The notes under the pieces are model-generated. The model ran no database searches. It was not told the origin of the DNA and saw nothing but the letters and a program-made list of their open reading frames with translations. This document shows positions 44,074-52,912 of a DNA stretch of 64,000 nt, in pieces. Origin of the DNA: an uncultured Pelagibacteraceae bacterium (lineage in GTDB: Bacteria; Pseudomonadota; Alphaproteobacteria; Pelagibacterales; Pelagibacteraceae). The position numbers and the translations under genes were made by a program. The stretch spans positions 310,001 to 374,000 of the forward strand of contig CACGXV010000001.1 of the NCBI GenBank assembly GCA_902577075.1. The letters run 5' to 3'. Each line of letters begins with the position of its first letter. The first letter of the stretch is position 1.

Positions 44074-44922
44074 GTGGAAATAGTTACAAAAATAGCTCCA
44101 ATCGCTTTAGCACTTATAATGTTAGGTCTAGGGTTAGGTCTAACTGGAAGAGACTTTTTAAGGGTGATAAATAATCCTAAAGACTTTGTAATTGGATTTT
44201 TCTGCCAACTGTTACTTTTGCCGATAGTTGCGTATATTTTAATATTAATATTAAATTTGCCTGTTGAGATTGCATTAGGCATTATGATTATTGCTGCTGC
44301 ACCAGGGGGCGTTACAACAAATGTTATGACCAAATTTGCAAATGGTGATGTGGCTTTGTCCATTTCATTAACTGCAATAATTAGTTTAATTAGTATAATT
44401 TCAGTTCCATTTATTGTTTTAAAATCAGCTGATTTACTTGGAGTTACTAATATCTCAGCAGATATTACTATGACAGCAATTACACTTAAAATGGCATTGG
44501 TTGTTACTGTGCCAGTAATTTTAGGCATGATTATTAGAAAATTTGCAGATAATTTGATTTCCTCAAATCTTTCGATTGTTAATAAAATAACAACAGCTTT
44601 GTTCGTTATTGTATTTGCTGCAATTTGGATTGAAGAAAGAGAAAATATTTTTAATTACTTAAAACAAGCAGGCTTTGCAGTATTAGTATTGAACGTTGTG
44701 ATGATGATACTTGCTTATTATATAGCCAAATTCTTTGCAACTGGAATGAAGCAAAGAAAATGTATTGCGATAGAATGTGGTTTACAAAATGGAACTTTGG
44801 CAGTGTTTGTAGCAACACAAATGTTTAATGATATTGCTTATATGATACCAACAGCAGCATATGCTCTTATAATGTACTTAACTGGCTTCGCTTTAATTTT
44901 TATACTTCGAAGAGCTAAATAA
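44074..44922 (+). CDS. Bile acid:sodium symporter (BASS) family transporter
   Basis: Membrane carrier of 282 residues, GTG start, with about nine or ten hydrophobic helices. BASS signature segments are GGVTTNVMTKFANGDVALS and ECGLQNGTLA, with the Asn and Glu that bind sodium. Bacterial members take up organic anions, pantoate, or sulfonated compounds. It is divergent from the Pta gene with a 63-base gap, so a shared regulatory region is likely. Confidence 0.85.
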   Translation: MEIVTKIAPIALALIMLGLGLGLTGRDFLRVINNPKDFVIGFFCQLLLLPIVAYILILILNLPVEIALGIMIIAAAPGGVTTNVMTKFANGDVALSISLTAIISLISIISVPFIVLKSADLLGVTNISADITMTAITLKMALVVTVPVILGMIIRKFADNLISSNLSIVNKITTALFVIVFAAIWIEERENIFNYLKQAGFAVLVLNVVMMILAYYIAKFFATGMKQRKCIAIECGLQNGTLAVFVATQMFNDIAYMIPTAAYALIMYLTGFALIFILRRAK

Positions 44923-44933
44923 TTTTTACTTTT

Positions 44934-45866
44934 TCAAAATATTTTACAAACTAAATCTGACAAAGAAGAGATATTTTGTTCTTGAATTTTAATAGTATCG
45001 CTTAATGCTTGATCTTTCATATTTATAGTGAATTGTTTTTTTTTATTAATGCTAATGTATTTATTTTTTAACAAATAATTCAATTTTCTTACAACTGTAG
45101 GTCTTGGAATATGAGTTATCTCAGAAATTGACATAGTATTTACCCCACCTTCTTCAACATTTACCATATCTTTATCCCATTCTGAAAAATTTAAACCAAC
45201 ACCCTCATAAGATTTATTTACTATTGAGTGACATGTTATAACCATGCCCACTGAATAAATTTCAAGATCTCCTAATTGCTTTTTCCATCTTAAGGTTAAA
45301 GTAAAAATAAATATATAAAAATAGTACCAACAATATGAAAAGTTATCCTTTAAATGATCTGATACTTCGTCGACATTTAAAGATTTGTTTATTAAATTTT
45401 CTATTTTCAATATTTCAGAAATTTTTGATAATAATGCGCTCAAATTTTTAAGAGTATTTTTAGGTTGTACCAGTCTATAAGCTGACCTATCTATATAAAT
45501 TTTTTTTCCAATTTTTTGAAGAACGTTTAATTTTTCAAGGTCGAGAATTTTTCTTCTAGTACTTTCCTTTGGAATATTTAAACTTTTTGATATTTCTATT
45601 ATATTAATTCGATCTAATTCCAAAGATTTATCAAATATAAAAAAATTATCATAGCTCTCTATTTTTTTAATTTGTATGTAGTGCTCAAAATCTTTGTTTA
45701 TTAGATAAAGAATTATCCTGTACTTATCTATATCGTTAAAAACTTCATATGAAGAATTCATCCATTCAGATATTAATCTGTAGTATGTTGGGGCAAGTTT
45801 TTCAAAATTTCCTGTGATTAATTTTTGAATATTTTTTTTTATGAGATTATTTAGGATTTTAGTCAT
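44934..45866 (-). CDS. Putative transcriptional regulator with two winged-helix segments
   Basis: Unrecognised protein of 310 residues. Two helix-turn-helix stretches are visible: IIEISKSLNIPKESTRRKIL near residues 88-107, and MSISEITHIPRPTVVRKLNYL near 245-265, each followed by a hydrophobic strand and basic wing. Between them lies a helical, aromatic segment (FSYCWYYFYIFIFTLTL) that could be a ligand or membrane contact. Two MarR/Crp-like wings in one chain would bind paired half-sites; a tandem dyad repeat lies right at its promoter. Confidence 0.7.
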   Translation of the reverse strand: MTKILNNLIKKNIQKLITGNFEKLAPTYYRLISEWMNSSYEVFNDIDKYRIILYLINKDFEHYIQIKKIESYDNFFIFDKSLELDRINIIEISKSLNIPKESTRRKILDLEKLNVLQKIGKKIYIDRSAYRLVQPKNTLKNLSALLSKISEILKIENLINKSLNVDEVSDHLKDNFSYCWYYFYIFIFTLTLRWKKQLGDLEIYSVGMVITCHSIVNKSYEGVGLNFSEWDKDMVNVEEGGVNTMSISEITHIPRPTVVRKLNYLLKNKYISINKKKQFTINMKDQALSDTIKIQEQNISSLSDLVCKIF

Positions 45867-45897
45867 TTTTTACAGATAACCACTCTATTATTCTAAA

Positions 45898-45953
45898 CCC
45901 AAAATGGACATAAAATTAATTGCGAACAACCCATTTTGGACACAGAATTAATT
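45898..45953. repeat. Tandem operator-like repeat between the regulator and a small membrane protein gene
   Basis: Two 24-base copies start at 45898 and 45930, 32 bases apart (about three helical turns). Each begins CCC, then a CCA-N3-TGG dyad (CCAAAATGG, CCATTTTGG), GGACA, and ends AATTAATT. They differ at six positions, mainly A-tract versus T-tract. Position 32 bases ahead of the regulator start and 35 before the divergent gene suits autoregulation. Confidence 0.65.
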
Positions 45954-45987
45954 TTTACAAATTAAACATGTGTTTAAATAAAATCAT

Positions 45988-46200
45988 ATGAGTTATAATA
46001 AAAGTAGTAGAGCATCTGATATTGAAATTTCTTCTCAATTAACAGGTGACGTAAATATTGATGCCCCTCAAAAAATAAATATCAGTGCTCTCAAACTCAG
46101 AATTATTCAAAAAGAAAAAAAAGAAACTTTAAAGAATAGAGTTTTCGTTTTAATGTTTTTCATAGTCCTAGGCACTATTGGATACTTTGTGTCTAATTAA
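45988..46200 (+). CDS. Small protein with one C-terminal transmembrane helix
   Basis: Unrecognised protein of 70 residues. The first 45 residues are polar (SSRASDIEISSQLTGDVNID), then a basic stretch (KEKKETLKNR) leads into a single helix (VFVLMFFIVLGTIGYFVS) at the end, so it is probably tail-anchored with the N-terminus in the cytoplasm. It is divergent from the double-winged-helix regulator across the tandem repeats, which makes it a likely regulated target. No ribosome binding site is clear. Confidence 0.6.
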   Translation: MSYNKSSRASDIEISSQLTGDVNIDAPQKINISALKLRIIQKEKKETLKNRVFVLMFFIVLGTIGYFVSN

Positions 46201-46289
46201 GTCTTTTAGGTTCATAATTTAAATTAAATTCAATTACTTAAAGGCATATCAACTGTTGTAATAAATAATAATTAGTAAATAATAAAGTT

Positions 46290-46625
46290 ATGAAACCATT
46301 TACTGGATATCTAATATTAGCTTTAGGAATAACCACTGGAATAGCAGCAAATAGTTTTGCAAAAATTTCTGAAGGATTTACAAAACTAACCCCTACAATT
46401 GCTTGTTTACTGTTGATGACTGTAACGATGTTTTCCTTAGCAAAAGCAATGTCTGTAATACCTGTTGCTTTTAGTTACTCTACTTATAGTGGTTTAACAG
46501 TAGCAGGAGTAGTAATCTTTGGCATGTTAAAATACAATCAAGTTCCTAATATGTATGGTTTTATTGGAATTTGTCTGATCGTGACAGGAGTTATAATGGT
46601 AAATTATTTAGGGCGAGCTGGCTAA
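46290..46625 (+). CDS. Second SMR-family membrane protein lacking the essential glutamate
   Basis: Four-helix protein of 111 residues aligned with EmrE (SEGFT after helix 1, MSVIPVAFSYSTYSG in helix 3, GVIMVNYLG ending). Helix 1 reads TGIAANSFAKI, so the EmrE Glu14 position is Gly, and Trp63 is Tyr. The N-x-FAK motif is shared with the copy at 23329-23667 (SNGFAK there), so both belong to one diverged subgroup. A non-proton-coupled or accessory role, such as a heterodimer partner, is possible. Confidence 0.8.
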   Translation: MKPFTGYLILALGITTGIAANSFAKISEGFTKLTPTIACLLLMTVTMFSLAKAMSVIPVAFSYSTYSGLTVAGVVIFGMLKYNQVPNMYGFIGICLIVTGVIMVNYLGRAG

Positions 46626-46634
46626 AAATTTTTA

Positions 46635-47639
46635 CTATTTTAAAAGAGTTCGAATATCTTCTTTTATATTTGCTGGAATTTGAATTTCAGATTTAGAATT
46701 TTTTTTAAATCTTCTTAATTTATTTTCTCCAGGGTACAATATTTCTTTTAGTCCTTTTAGTTTAGGAAGCTTCTTTATTCTTTTAATATTTTCTTTAATT
46801 CTTTTTTTAAAATTTGATTGAAATAAATTTGCTTTCATTACTATAAATAAATGACCAATATTTTGTGGCCCAGAAAAATCGTCGAATGGATCTTTTACTT
46901 TTCCACCATGATTACCCCCAGTATAAACTCCACTCAAAATATCAACCATCCATGCAAGGCCAGAACCTCTAAATCCTGCAATAGGAAGTTGAACGCCCTC
47001 AAGAGCTTTCATGGCATTAGTGGTAGGGTTACCAAATCTATCTAAAGCAACACCTTCAGGTATTTTTGAATTTGTTCTTGATGCAACTCTTATTTTTCCT
47101 CTATTGATCATTGAAACAGATGTATCTAATATGAAAGGTGCTTTTGATCCTGTTGGTGATCCAAAGCAAATAGGATTTGTTCCAAATAAAGATTTGATAG
47201 CTCCATGCGGAGCTATTGCAGGCGGTGCATTAGTAAAAACTAAAGCCATCATATTTTTCTTTACTGCTTGTTCTGCGTAATATCCAGACATTCCATAATG
47301 ACCGCTATTTTTAACAGCCACCAATCCTATTCCAGTTTTCTTGGCATTTTTTATTGCTTTTTTTATTCCTATATCAGCTGCAACAAAACCAATGCTATCA
47401 TCACCATTTATGTGAGCCACAGATTGTGAAATATTTTTAATTTTTATTTTTGGTTTAGGGTTAATTAAATTATGATTTATACGGTCACAATACATTTTTA
47501 GTCTTGATAAACCATGTGTAGGAGCCCCAACTAACTCAGCATTAATTATTGCGTCTGCACATATTTTTGAATGACTTCTCGAAAGTTTATATTTCCTGAA
47601 TATTTCAACAATGATTTTTTTTAATTTATTTTTTTCCAT
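46635..47639 (-). CDS. Ldh2-family malate/lactate/sulfolactate-type dehydrogenase
   Basis: NAD(P)-dependent oxidoreductase of the non-Rossmann Ldh2 family, 334 residues. It has the APTHGLSRL start with the catalytic His, KNSGHYGMSGYYAEQA, TNAPPAIAPHG and the GTNPICFGSP loop. Substrates in this family include malate, lactate, ureidoglycolate, 2,3-diketogulonate and sulfolactate (ComC). The nearby HpsN-like gene makes sulfolactate an attractive idea, but context is also compatible with general hydroxyacids. It overlaps the epoxide hydrolase gene by 19 bases. Confidence 0.82.
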   Translation of the reverse strand: MEKNKLKKIIVEIFRKYKLSRSHSKICADAIINAELVGAPTHGLSRLKMYCDRINHNLINPKPKIKIKNISQSVAHINGDDSIGFVAADIGIKKAIKNAKKTGIGLVAVKNSGHYGMSGYYAEQAVKKNMMALVFTNAPPAIAPHGAIKSLFGTNPICFGSPTGSKAPFILDTSVSMINRGKIRVASRTNSKIPEGVALDRFGNPTTNAMKALEGVQLPIAGFRGSGLAWMVDILSGVYTGGNHGGKVKDPFDDFSGPQNIGHLFIVMKANLFQSNFKKRIKENIKRIKKLPKLKGLKEILYPGENKLRRFKKNSKSEIQIPANIKEDIRTLLK

Positions 47640-48793
47640 TTTACGTTTTTTAAATCTTTATTAAAAAATGAAAGTATATCACTCACTAAATAATCTGGTT
47701 CCTCCAAAGCTGCAAAATGACCACCGTTGGGAAATTTCTTCCATCTTTTTATATTAAAAATTCTATTCACGTATGATTTAGGAGGCCACTCAAGCATTTC
47801 TTTTGGAAAAATTGCTATTGCTGTTGGTACATTTATTTTTTTAAAATTTTTTGGAAAAGATCTTCCACCTTCTTTTCTTCTACCAAAATATATCCAGCTA
47901 GCAGTGTTAAAACTCTTTGTTATTATATAAATCATTATATTTGATAAAAGTTCGTCTTTTGAGAATGTCTTTTCTATTTTACCCATTTTAAGATCAGACC
48001 AACCATGAAATTTTTCCAAAATCCATGCTGCTGTACCTACAGGACTATCTATCATTGCATAAGACAAGGTTTGAGGCTTTGTAGCTTGTTGAGTTCTATA
48101 TCCCTCTTGCATAATTTGATCAAAGTTAAATTTTTTCTCCCATTTTTTTTCTTTACTATTTTTTGGTCCTTTTGGATGTCTAAGCGGTAAGCAATTAATA
48201 TGTATTCCTTTACAATTCTTTGAGCTATCAAGACCAATCCATCCGGCAATAGTTGCTCCCCAATCACCACCTTGTACAAAATAATTTTTATAGCCTAAGT
48301 TTTTAACCATAAATTTATTTAATATTTTCCCAATTTTTCTTGGACCTAAGGCTTTTTTGATTTGAGATGAAAATCCAAATCCTGGTAAAGACGGAACAAT
48401 TACATCAAATCCATCTTCAATTTTTCCCCCGTATTTTTCTGGGTGAGCTAGTCTTGGAATGATATCTAAAAATTCAGTTATGCTTCCTGGCCATCCATGT
48501 AAAAGTAACAATGGTCTAGAATTAGGATTTTTACTTTTTTCAAAAATAAAATGTAAGTTTATATCTTCAACTTTTGTTCTATAATTTTTAAGTGAATTGA
48601 TCTTGTTTTCAAATTTTTTCCAATCATACTTTGTAATCCAGTATTGAGATATACTCTTTAGATAATTTAAGTTGGTTCCATACTCCCAACCATTCATATT
48701 TTGAGCAGCAGTCCAAGGAAAGTTTCTTACTTTTTTATAGATCTCATTAAGTGTGCTTTTAGGCACACTTATTTTGTATTGTTTGATCATCAA
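47621..48793 (-). CDS. Epoxide hydrolase with EHN domain
   Basis: Alpha/beta hydrolase of 390 residues opening an epoxide to a diol. The N-terminal EHN domain (about residues 1-105, with the FPWTAAQNMNGWEYG lid motif) precedes the fold. The oxyanion motif is LHGWPGS, the nucleophile Asp is in QGGDWGAT, and the His in NGGHFAALEEP. It overlaps the Ldh2-type gene and abuts the aldehyde dehydrogenase, so the three form one operon. The real substrate may be a plant- or algal-type epoxide, but this is open. Confidence 0.88.
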   Translation of the reverse strand: MMIKQYKISVPKSTLNEIYKKVRNFPWTAAQNMNGWEYGTNLNYLKSISQYWITKYDWKKFENKINSLKNYRTKVEDINLHFIFEKSKNPNSRPLLLLHGWPGSITEFLDIIPRLAHPEKYGGKIEDGFDVIVPSLPGFGFSSQIKKALGPRKIGKILNKFMVKNLGYKNYFVQGGDWGATIAGWIGLDSSKNCKGIHINCLPLRHPKGPKNSKEKKWEKKFNFDQIMQEGYRTQQATKPQTLSYAMIDSPVGTAAWILEKFHGWSDLKMGKIEKTFSKDELLSNIMIYIITKSFNTASWIYFGRRKEGGRSFPKNFKKINVPTAIAIFPKEMLEWPPKSYVNRIFNIKRWKKFPNGGHFAALEEPDYLVSDILSFFNKDLKNVKWKKIN

Positions 48794-50281
48794 TTAATTA
48801 TGACTTATCCAAATTGTCTTTGTTTGAAGAAACGAATTTAGAGCCTCAGTACCTTGATCTCTACTTAATGAACCTGATTGCTTATAGCCTCCAAATGGAG
48901 TTTTAATATCTCCCTCTGAAAAAGTATTTACTGATACAGTTCCACAGGGCAGACTTTTAGCTAAATGAAACGCTCTATTAATATCCTGCGTAAATACACT
49001 AGCATGCAATCCATATTTCGAATTACTGGCAATTTTCAAAGCTTCCTCGTCATTTTTAACTGTCAAAACACCAAGCACTGGTCCAAATATTTCCTCTTGA
49101 GCAATGGTCATATTTTCTTTTAATCCATCAAATAAGGTCGGCTTTGCATAAAAACCTTTTTGTATTTTACTTGAAACTCCTCCAGATAAAAGTTTTGCTC
49201 CTTCATCTATACCTTTTTGGATATATCCATCAACAGTTTGTAAATGTCCTTTTGAAATCATAGACCCCATATTTGATTTTAAATCTAACGGATCTCCTAC
49301 TTTAAGTTTTTTAACTTTTTTTATAACTTTATCTAAAAATTCGTCTTTAACTTTTTTATGTACTATCTGTCTCATATTTGCTGAACAGTTTTGTCCACCG
49401 TTCCAAAATGCAGAATTCATTGCATTATCAATTAAATCATCTGTAATTTTAGCATCTTCTAAAACTATAAATGGACTTTTTCCTCCCATCTCTAATGCAA
49501 CAGGTTTTAAATTACTTTCACTTGAGTATTTTAAGAAATAGCCACCTACTTCAGTAGATCCTGTAAAAGAAACTGCATCAACATCTTTGTGTCTACCTAA
49601 GGCCTCTCCAACATCACCATAACCTGGAAGTACATTTAAAACACCATCTGGTATTCCAGCTTCTTTTCCAATTTGAGCAACTCTAATTGCTGTAAGTGGT
49701 GTATCTTCTGCTGGCTTAATTATAACCGAGCAACCTGCTGCAAGAGCTGGCGCCATCTTCCATACAGCCATCATTAAAGGAAAGTTCCAAGGAACAATTC
49801 CAGCAACAACTCCTATTGGCTCTTTAACAATTAAACTTGTAATGGATGGTTCAGTTGGACCAACTTTCCCAAATACTTTATCAATTAATTCTCCATACCA
49901 TTGAAAATGCATTGGTGCGTCATTTGCAACTTCATTAATGCAGTCTGCGATAAGTTTACCAGTATCTATACATTCTAAAACTGAATTTTCATCACCATGT
50001 TTTCTAAGCAATTCAGCAAATTTTAATAAAACTTCTTTTCTATGTTCAGGCGAACTCTTAGACCAAACTCCACTATTGAAAGCTTTTCTTGAAACTTTAA
50101 CTGCTAAATCAACATCTTTATGATTACATTTTGCAACAGCGCAAAGTTTTTTACCCGTTGCAGGATTGATAGTTTCGAACTTCTTTCCATCGATTGCGTT
50201 TACATATTTTCCATTAATGAATGCTCTTCCTTCAAATTTGAGTTTATTGGCTATTGATTTATATTTATTACCTGAGCTCAT
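48794..50281 (-). CDS. NAD-dependent aldehyde dehydrogenase
   Basis: Aldehyde dehydrogenase superfamily enzyme of 495 residues. It has VPWNFPLMMAVWK, the catalytic Glu in LEMGGKSPF, the catalytic Cys in GGQNCSAN, and PFGGYKQSG near the end. The pattern resembles PuuC/BetB-like broad aldehyde dehydrogenases. The last base before its stop meets the epoxide hydrolase start, so both are co-transcribed. It would oxidise an aldehyde to an acid for the same pathway as the Ldh2-type enzyme. Confidence 0.88.
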   Translation of the reverse strand: MSSGNKYKSIANKLKFEGRAFINGKYVNAIDGKKFETINPATGKKLCAVAKCNHKDVDLAVKVSRKAFNSGVWSKSSPEHRKEVLLKFAELLRKHGDENSVLECIDTGKLIADCINEVANDAPMHFQWYGELIDKVFGKVGPTEPSITSLIVKEPIGVVAGIVPWNFPLMMAVWKMAPALAAGCSVIIKPAEDTPLTAIRVAQIGKEAGIPDGVLNVLPGYGDVGEALGRHKDVDAVSFTGSTEVGGYFLKYSSESNLKPVALEMGGKSPFIVLEDAKITDDLIDNAMNSAFWNGGQNCSANMRQIVHKKVKDEFLDKVIKKVKKLKVGDPLDLKSNMGSMISKGHLQTVDGYIQKGIDEGAKLLSGGVSSKIQKGFYAKPTLFDGLKENMTIAQEEIFGPVLGVLTVKNDEEALKIASNSKYGLHASVFTQDINRAFHLAKSLPCGTVSVNTFSEGDIKTPFGGYKQSGSLSRDQGTEALNSFLQTKTIWISHN

Positions 50282-50384
50282 AAGTTTCTTTCTATAAATT
50301 AAATTTTATTTTATTTCTTAATTTTAAATCTAAGGCACCTTTAGACTAAAATAAATAGATTAACTAATAATAATTTAATACAAC

Positions 50385-50413
50385 TTGTGATTGTAAACTC
50401 ATTTTGATAATAA
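50385..50413 (+). promoter_or_regulatory. Possible promoter of the second TRAP operon
   Basis: TTGTGA (50385-50390) and TAATAA (50408-50413), 17 bases apart, in the 212-base gap between the divergent aldehyde dehydrogenase and dctP genes. The rest of the gap is AT-rich with no other clear signal. Confidence 0.35.
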
Positions 50414-50493
50414 AATTTTCTTTTTTGTTTTACTTCGCTCTCGATTTGAATTTAAATATCAATAATTTAATTAAATTATAGGAGATAAATTAT

Positions 50494-51534
50494 ATGTTTA
50501 TTAAAAAAATTTGTAAGACATTACTCACAGGTTTTGCGATTGCATTTTTTGCTCAAGCTGCTTATGCAGAGATAACTCTGAAGCTAGGTACTACTGGTAG
50601 ATTGGGTATGCCAATTGGTGACGCAATAGATCAGGCGTTAATACCAGCAATGGAGAAAGCATCTGGAGGTAAAATGAAAATTGAACCTCATTATCAAAGA
50701 AGCTTATGCGCAGAGCAAAAATGTGGTGAACAAGCCAACCAAGGACTGATTGCTTTGTGGACTAGCTCTACTGCAAACTATGGTAACTTTGGACCAGAGT
50801 TAGCAATTTTCGATTTACCGTTTATTTTCAAATCACTTGAAGATGCTAAAAGAATATCAGATGAATGGTTAGCTGAAAGACAGTGTAAACTTGCTCTTGA
50901 AAATGCTGGTCATATTTGCCTTTCTGTATATTCAAGTGGTGGATTTAGACAGCTTGGAAATGCAACTAAACCTGTTCATGAACCAGATGATATGAAAGGA
51001 CTTAAATGGAGAACTACTAAAAGTCCAGTTGAGTTCATGCTAGTTAAAAATTGGGGCGCAACACCAACACCTTATGACTGGAGTCAATTATATCAAGGTC
51101 TTCAATCAGGTGTAGTTGAAGGACAGTATGTTGCAAGTCCATGGCAGCACGTTGCTAAACTTCATGAAGTTGCAAAATATTTCACTGAGATCGGAGGAAT
51201 GTGGTCTGGAAATATTTTAGCAATGGATGCTAAACAGTACAATGCATTGTCTGACCAACAAAGAAAATGGTTACACGAAGCAGCAGATGCGTATGGAGAA
51301 AAAGTAAACGAGTTGGATAACGCTTGGATTAAAAATGGTGAAGATGCAATTAAAGCATCTGCTAAAGAGTGGTATGTGCCAACAGAAGCGGAAATGACTA
51401 AGTGGAGAGCAGGTGCAATCGGTGCTTGGTTAGACGCTAAGGGTACTTTTGAACCAGAAGTAGCTAAAAGAGTACTTCTAGAACAAGGTATGGATGGATT
51501 TGTAGCTCAGTTAGAAGCAGCTGGAGCTCTATAA
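50494..51534 (+). CDS. dctP: TRAP transporter substrate-binding protein, DctP family (second system)
   Basis: Periplasmic receptor of 346 residues, signal peptide 1-25 (ending QAAYA/EI), with a TAGGAG site ahead. The ligand-arginine region is LKWRTTKSPVEF, followed by NWGATPTPYDWSQLYQGLQSGVVEGQ. Two cysteines (SLCAEQKCGE) could form a disulfide. All nine mature arginines checked are AGA, matching the chromosome. The permease genes come after a hairpin and show different codon use. Context with aldehyde dehydrogenase, epoxide hydrolase and Ldh2-type genes does not fix the ligand. Confidence 0.92.
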   Translation: MFIKKICKTLLTGFAIAFFAQAAYAEITLKLGTTGRLGMPIGDAIDQALIPAMEKASGGKMKIEPHYQRSLCAEQKCGEQANQGLIALWTSSTANYGNFGPELAIFDLPFIFKSLEDAKRISDEWLAERQCKLALENAGHICLSVYSSGGFRQLGNATKPVHEPDDMKGLKWRTTKSPVEFMLVKNWGATPTPYDWSQLYQGLQSGVVEGQYVASPWQHVAKLHEVAKYFTEIGGMWSGNILAMDAKQYNALSDQQRKWLHEAADAYGEKVNELDNAWIKNGEDAIKASAKEWYVPTEAEMTKWRAGAIGAWLDAKGTFEPEVAKRVLLEQGMDGFVAQLEAAGAL

Positions 51535-51555
51535 ATCTTCAAAGAAAACTATGTG

Positions 51556-51592
51556 AAGACCATTTAGTTCTGTTTTAGAATTAGATGGTCTT
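51556..51592 (+). terminator. Intercistronic hairpin after the second dctP
   Basis: Extended stem-loop: AAGACCAT pairs with ATGGTCTT and, inside it, TAGTTCT with AGAATTA. No T-run follows (TACCTAAAAAAAA), so mRNA stabilisation or processing is more likely than full termination. Confidence 0.6.
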
Positions 51593-51624
51593 TACCTAAA
51601 AAAAATCATAACTTATAAATATCT

Positions 51625-52908
51625 ATGGAAAGTATTATTTTACTCGTAGTACTCCTTTTTCTAATTTTATTAGGAGCTCCAATTGGTTTTATTTTAATAC
51701 TGATACCATTTGTTTATATTCTTCTCACAGATGCAGTTCCTCTTGTTTTAATTCCTAGTCAAATGTTTACCGCTATAGATTCAGTTCCATTGACCGCGAT
51801 TGCATTCTTTATGTTGACGGGTGAATTAATGACAAGTGCAACTATTACTGACCGTTTAGTTGCTTTAAGTAGAGCGTTAATTGGGCGTATACGAGGGGGG
51901 TTGGCTCAAGTAAATGTACTCGTGAGTATGTTTTTTGCTGGCATGAATGGTTCTGTCGTAGCAGATACAGCTACAGTAGGAGCATTAGTTTTACCTGCAA
52001 TGAAGAGAGCAGGTTATCCTGCTGCATTTTCAGCTGCGGTTACAGGTGTAAGTTCCACTATAGGAGGGATTATTCCACCTAGCATCATGATGATTGTGCT
52101 CGCAAACGCAACCGAGATTTCAATTGCGTCTTTATTTGCAGCTGGGATTGTTCCAGGTATTTTGATTGGTGTTGTGATAATGGTAATCAATCATTACTTT
52201 GCAGTTAAATATAACTTTGAGCGTAGCGATGAACCATTCTCAGTTCGTAGAGCTGGTAAAGAATTATATCGCTCTTCATTTGCTCTTTTAATACCTTTAG
52301 TATTGGTAGGTTCAGTCATGGGAGGTGTGGCATCAGTTGTTGAGGCTGGAGCTATCACTGCTTTGGTTGCTTTATTTACAGGTGTATTTGTTTATCGAAC
52401 TATCAAATGGAAAGATTGTACCAGTGCTTTTCGTCGGGCATTCCGTAATTCAGCAATGGTTTTTATTATAATAGCTGCTTCAGGACCCTTTAGTTGGTTA
52501 CTCACTTCACTTGGTGCAATTGGTGATCTCGAAACTTGGCTTTTAGGGTTAGCAGACTCTCCTATATTATTTATTTTGGCTTTGATATTATTCATCTTTC
52601 TTCTTGGAACGGTAATGGACTCAGCGGTTAACATTATAATTGTTGGTCCAGTATTAGTGAATGTTATGTCTCAAGCCGGCTTTCCAGAGGTGCAAGCAGC
52701 TATGGTTGTAATAGTTGGGTTCTTAATAGGATCAGTAACGCCACCAGTTGGTGTTGCCTACTTTACATCTGCAACAATTGCACAAGTCCGTCTTGAAAAG
52801 GTTGCTATCGCTTTAATTCCTTATCTGATTGGATTGTTTTTACTTTTATTTTTTATTCTTATTGTACCAGAATTAACTATGTTTCTTCCAAACCTATTGA
52901 GCAATTAA
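51625..52908 (+). CDS. dctM: TRAP transporter large membrane subunit, DctM family (second system)
   Basis: Permease of 427 residues with about 12 helices; signature segments are GVSSTIGGIIPPSIMM and GFLIGSVTPPVGVAYF. Arginine codons are odd: I count 11 CGN against 3 AGA, whereas the first dctM in this window is about 11 AGA to 2 CGN. Runs of G such as CGAGGGGGG are also unusual here. This suggests the gene was acquired more recently than its binding protein. It precedes dctQ, the reverse of the first TRAP operon. Confidence 0.92.
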   Translation: MESIILLVVLLFLILLGAPIGFILILIPFVYILLTDAVPLVLIPSQMFTAIDSVPLTAIAFFMLTGELMTSATITDRLVALSRALIGRIRGGLAQVNVLVSMFFAGMNGSVVADTATVGALVLPAMKRAGYPAAFSAAVTGVSSTIGGIIPPSIMMIVLANATEISIASLFAAGIVPGILIGVVIMVINHYFAVKYNFERSDEPFSVRRAGKELYRSSFALLIPLVLVGSVMGGVASVVEAGAITALVALFTGVFVYRTIKWKDCTSAFRRAFRNSAMVFIIIAASGPFSWLLTSLGAIGDLETWLLGLADSPILFILALILFIFLLGTVMDSAVNIIIVGPVLVNVMSQAGFPEVQAAMVVIVGFLIGSVTPPVGVAYFTSATIAQVRLEKVAIALIPYLIGLFLLLFFILIVPELTMFLPNLLSN

Positions 52909-52912
52909 TGAA

